DNA from: Thermoplasmatales archaeon
Lineage (GTDB): Archaea; Thermoplasmatota; E2; DHVEG-1
DNA: 7,757 nt
Assembly: GCA_023128855.1 (NCBI GenBank)
Contig: JAGMDE010000093.1
Span: forward strand, 1 to 7,757
Direction of reading: 5' to 3'
In this document: positions 5,074 through 7,757 of the stretch, one piece after another
Layout: every line of letters begins with the position of its first letter
Position numbering within the stretch: the stretch's first letter is position 1
The notes under the pieces: generated by a model
Database searches by the model: none
Told to the model about the DNA's origin: nothing
What the model saw: only the letters and a program-made list of their open reading frames with translations
Made by a program: the position numbers and the translations under genes

Positions 5074-7757
5074 TTATGGTTTTGGTGGGTATAACGGACT
5101 ATATTTGGGATTTGTTCCGCCGGATACATAGTATATTGCTAGATATCTAACGTCGCCCATGTTCAAATTGCCGTCACTGTTTACATCACCATCTGCATAC
5201 AACGGTCGGTATACAGGATTTGACCCGCCACTGGCAACATATATTCCAAGCCATCGAATGTCGCCCATGTTAAATTCATCATCTCCATTCATATCACCTA
5301 GAACTCCGCCGCTGGGTGGGCTCATACAATCAATGTAAGCATGTCCATTTATTGCGTTATAAGGTATCACACTGGGTATGGAATCTTCAGTCAATACTTC
5401 ACTATCTGGCTCTATCTCTAGGGGACAGCCTACCATGCCTTCTCTTTCAAATCCTATTTCAGCAATATCGAAATCACCAGTTTTAGGATTACCAGGATTC
5501 TGCCAACCTCCTAGATATAACTTACCTGGTACACTAGAGTCGGAAAAGGATGAGTCAAAATACACCGTAACGCTTTCAATTGAAACTTGACTTGCACCGA
5601 AGGTAAGATTTATACTAACTGAGCCAACAAGCTCAACAAAATCATAAGCCTTGAGATATCCGTAGTATATACCTGCCTCACAGTCGAAATAGACATCATG
5701 CATCTGTATTGTACCAATTGTTACACCAATGTTTGCAACTGTTAGAGCATCCTGGCTCCAATCGTCTTCATTGTCTTTAACACGTAGTGTCACCGTAAAT
5801 GTACCTTGTTGATGATAGGTGTGTTTGGGTTCTGCCCCTATGTTAATTTGCCATGGATCACTATCAGAGAATTTCCAATCGTATTGGTTGATACAGCAAC
5901 CACTCTCGTCTTGATCATAACTACCTGTTCCATCAAACGTTATCTCTTGTCCTTCCTGCGCATAGTATGGTCCGTTTGGATCAGCAATTGGATCTTTAGG
6001 ACCACCGTCACATTCGATAAAAACACAAGCTTCATCTGTGTCGGTATCACCTTCATTGTCTTTGACTTGTAGTTTTACTGTGTATGTACCTCCTGTAGTG
6101 TAGGTGTGTGGGCTTGTCGGGCTGGATGACCAGCCTGTGTCATATATGCCATCGTTAGTCCAGTCCCATCTGTAATCTGTTATGCTGGCGCCGCCTTCAT
6201 CGTTGTCATAGCTGCCGCTTCCATCAAACATTACAGGCGTACCGCATTCACCAGAGTAACCTTCTAGTCCACCACCTGCCACAGCAGTTGGAGGCCAATC
6301 AACCTCTATACAGTTTATGTATAACCCAGTGCCATCAGATGCATCGAATTCAAAAGCAAACCTTGGCATGTAGATTTTTCCATATCCTATGGGCACAGTA
6401 GGAATAGCTATGCCAGCAGGGTTTAAAATCTTGCCTTCACTGTCAGGATAAAGATAGACTTCGTTGAGATCTGAATCAAATACTCTAAGGTCATCTCCGG
6501 TGTAACCTGTTGTAACATAAAGGAGTCCTGTATCAATATCTACAGCAAGACCTATTGCACCACATCCAGGTATGCCGGTGGCAGTTGGCATGTCGATAGA
6601 TGATGCCGTCATTGTGTTCATATCAAATTTCGCTAAAATGTTATCATTTGAAAAACCACCGCCCGTATAGATAAACCCATTATTGTAATCACAAGCAATA
6701 CCACTAGGTTCTGGACTATCCGTAGTTATCGTTCCAGCTAATAACCAGTTCGCAGTGTCATAGTAGTTTACGGTGCTATCAAAGTCTGTCACAAAAAGCC
6801 AGTCATTGATCTCGTCTAATGCTAACCCCACAGCTCCCTGACCAGTCAAACCACTAAGGGTTATAGGTTGAGTTCCTACAGGAGCAAAGGTATCTGCATC
6901 GTAAACATATAGATTGGATGTAAATCTGTCAACCGCGTATATGAGATCTTTTTCCTGATCCACTACGATACCTGCAAGATCCGTTCCAGCTGTCGGTATT
7001 GTATCAACGGCCGTGAAATCCACAGCATTAAAGACTTCAATTTCACCTGAAGATTCATATGTCACTAATACTTGTGCATCATTGTAGTTTCCATCATCAT
7101 TTGGATCATTGTTTATCGCCAAACCACTTGCACCAATCCCCAGAAATTGCACAGGATATGTTGCCTGGTAACTTAAAGGATATCCACCAGAAGGAATACC
7201 ATACGCATTAATTTCTGTCGGAGATGCATGATGATCTGCAACTAGGTACACAGATTTATAAGCTCCACCTGCAGCCATAGAAAATATCTCATGTTCATCG
7301 AAATCTTTGCATTCATCGCTGCGGTCAAAATCTACTTCGCTGTTTGGTGCTATGAGTGATGTGGTTATTAGGTATTCGTTTCCATCTGCATTTCCACCAC
7401 CATCTTCAGATACATAGCGGTTATCTGTTGTTTCTTGATCCGATATTATGAGTTCTGTGAAACGATTTGGTTTAGTGTATATATTCCACCAGCACCATTC
7501 TTCGTTTCCTGATTGTTCGCAGGTATTTAACCTTTCCATTAGGCTGCTTTCGAATCGTTCTTCAATGGCTTCAAGGATCCAGTACATTTCTATTGGTTCA
7601 ATTATTTCTTTAATAACTTTACCGGATTTACCAGTTTCCTCATAAAAACAGTTAGACCTAGGACCATGAGGCCATGTTTTTGCAAGTCCGATGTCATCGA
7701 TCATAACATGGTCTTCGTTGAATGGTGGAAGTAACCATGCTGCTTCGTATGCTGGCA
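5074..7757 (-). CDS. Dockerin-tailed surface protein with beta-propeller, PKD and cohesin-like domains, 5' end outside window
   Basis: The frame is open from the right window edge to TAA at 5076-5074. The first in-window ATG (7704) is internal, because 17 more codons (ending in LLPPFNEDHV) precede it without a stop. No signal peptide is seen; it should lie outside the window. Counting from that Met: 1-185 unassigned (W-P-H-G-P-R-S-N-C-F-Y, acidic helix near 30-60); about 186-436 a beta-propeller with repeated G-[IL]-A-x-[DN] then L-[IL]-[YF]-[VA]-[TV]-D blade motifs; PKD domains 470-564 and 572-657 (F-D-G-[ST]-G-S-Y-D, H-T-Y); cohesin-like domain 664-792 with LVGSVSINLTF, D-I-A-E-I-G-F and G-C-P-L; Pro/Gly linker; dockerin 804-876. 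No membrane anchor is present, so attachment through the dockerin to the cohesin-like domains of 1633-3063 and 3507-4925 is the natural inference. The propeller may bind ligand or substrate; no catalytic motif is recognised. Confidence 0.9.
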   Translation of the reverse strand, partial: PAYEAAWLLPPFNEDHVMIDDIGLAKTWPHGPRSNCFYEETGKSGKVIKEIIEPIEMYWILEAIEERFESSLMERLNTCEQSGNEEWCWWNIYTKPNRFTELIISDQETTDNRYVSEDGGGNADGNEYLITTSLIAPNSEVDFDRSDECKDFDEHEIFSMAAGGAYKSVYLVADHHASPTEINAYGIPSGGYPLSYQATYPVQFLGIGASGLAINNDPNDDGNYNDAQVLVTYESSGEIEVFNAVDFTAVDTIPTAGTDLAGIVVDQEKDLIYAVDRFTSNLYVYDADTFAPVGTQPITLSGLTGQGAVGLALDEINDWLFVTDFDSTVNYYDTANWLLAGTITTDSPEPSGIACDYNNGFIYTGGGFSNDNILAKFDMNTMTASSIDMPTATGIPGCGAIGLAVDIDTGLLYVTTGYTGDDLRVFDSDLNEVYLYPDSEGKILNPAGIAIPTVPIGYGKIYMPRFAFEFDASDGTGLYINCIEVDWPPTAVAGGGLEGYSGECGTPVMFDGSGSYDNDEGGASITDYRWDWTNDGIYDTGWSSSPTSPHTYTTGGTYTVKLQVKDNEGDTDTDEACVFIECDGGPKDPIADPNGPYYAQEGQEITFDGTGSYDQDESGCCINQYDWKFSDSDPWQINIGAEPKHTYHQQGTFTVTLRVKDNEDDWSQDALTVANIGVTIGTIQMHDVYFDCEAGIYYGYLKAYDFVELVGSVSINLTFGASQVSIESVTVYFDSSFSDSSVPGKLYLGGWQNPGNPKTGDFDIAEIGFEREGMVGCPLEIEPDSEVLTEDSIPSVIPYNAINGHAYIDCMSPPSGGVLGDMNGDDEFNMGDIRWLGIYVASGGSNPVYRPLYADGDVNSDGNLNMGDVRYLAIYYVSGGTNPKYSPLYPPKP
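5077..5295 (-). repeat. Dockerin domain: two 36-37-residue calcium-loop repeats
   Basis: Repeat 1 (5188-5295) begins DMNGDDEFNMGD and repeat 2 (5077-5187) begins DVNSDGNLNMGD. Both follow the dockerin calcium loop D-x-N-x-D-x-x-x-N-x-x-D, followed by a helix ([IV]-R-[WY]-L-[GA]-I-Y). Unlike the usual dockerin repeat of about 22-24 residues, both copies carry an extra conserved tail, S-G-G-[ST]-N-P-x-Y-x-P-L-Y. The domain ends the protein, as dockerins often do. Confidence 0.78.

Noticed and set aside
5378..7645. Plus-strand open frames opposite the dockerin protein (5378-5590, 5806-6072, 7448-7645)
   Set aside because: They are antisense to a long frame with clear domains throughout and lack own signals.
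1..7757. CRISPR arrays, tRNA or rRNA genes, insertion sequence ends
   Set aside because: No regularly spaced repeats, cloverleaf elements, rRNA motifs or paired terminal inverted repeats flanking a transposase were found on reading both strands.

Overview
The window looks like a piece of an AT-rich archaeal genome. The evidence is archaeal-style TATA boxes (for example TTTATATAC at 798-806 on the minus strand), GGTGA and GGAGG ribosome binding sites, a small Sm-like protein, and large secreted PKD-repeat proteins with C-terminal membrane anchors. The layout recalls uncultured Euryarchaeota of the Thermoplasmata type. That placement is an inference from general familiarity, not something the sequence proves. 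A cold-shock-like gene would fit a mesophilic or cold habitat.

Left part (1-1610) holds small genes and debris. On the minus strand lie the 5' end of a divergent cold-shock-domain gene (1-76), a four-cysteine mini-protein (118-288), a U-tract terminator (about 331-373) and a small Sm-like beta-barrel protein (507-716) with a good TATA box. Diverging from it on the plus strand is a compact cassette: a three-helix PQ-loop-like membrane protein (990-1235), an overlapping small zinc-finger-like ORF (1232-1345) and the 3' remnant of a beta-class DNA methyltransferase (1345-1610). The remnant has a visible frameshift and no catalytic motif. This part reads as accessory or decaying mobile DNA.

Right part (1633-7757) holds three minus-strand genes for large surface proteins. 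Two are paralogous membrane-anchored proteins (1633-3063 and 3507-4925) with the same layout: signal peptide, cohesin-like domain, flexible linker, PKD domain, PKD-like domain, a domain with D-x-N-G-D-G-type loops, a transmembrane helix and a Lys-rich tail. The third (5074-7757, 5' end outside the window) carries an unassigned N-terminal region, a beta-propeller, two PKD domains, a cohesin-like domain and a C-terminal dockerin made of two 36-37-residue repeats. Each gene appears to have its own promoter and/or terminator, so they form a cluster rather than one tight operon.

The most interesting reading is an archaeal cohesin-dockerin surface assembly. Two anchored proteins would display cohesin-like modules, and a dockerin-tailed propeller protein would dock onto them. 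All three cohesin-like domains share a signature (IA[ED]I-x-F, then a conserved Cys before an x-L, then an E/Q-x-L-x-x-D segment and a terminal beta strand). Binding between them is inferred and not shown. A second point is an 18-codon leader ORF with a strong GGAGG site, which overlaps the GTG start of the 1633-3063 gene and suggests translational coupling.
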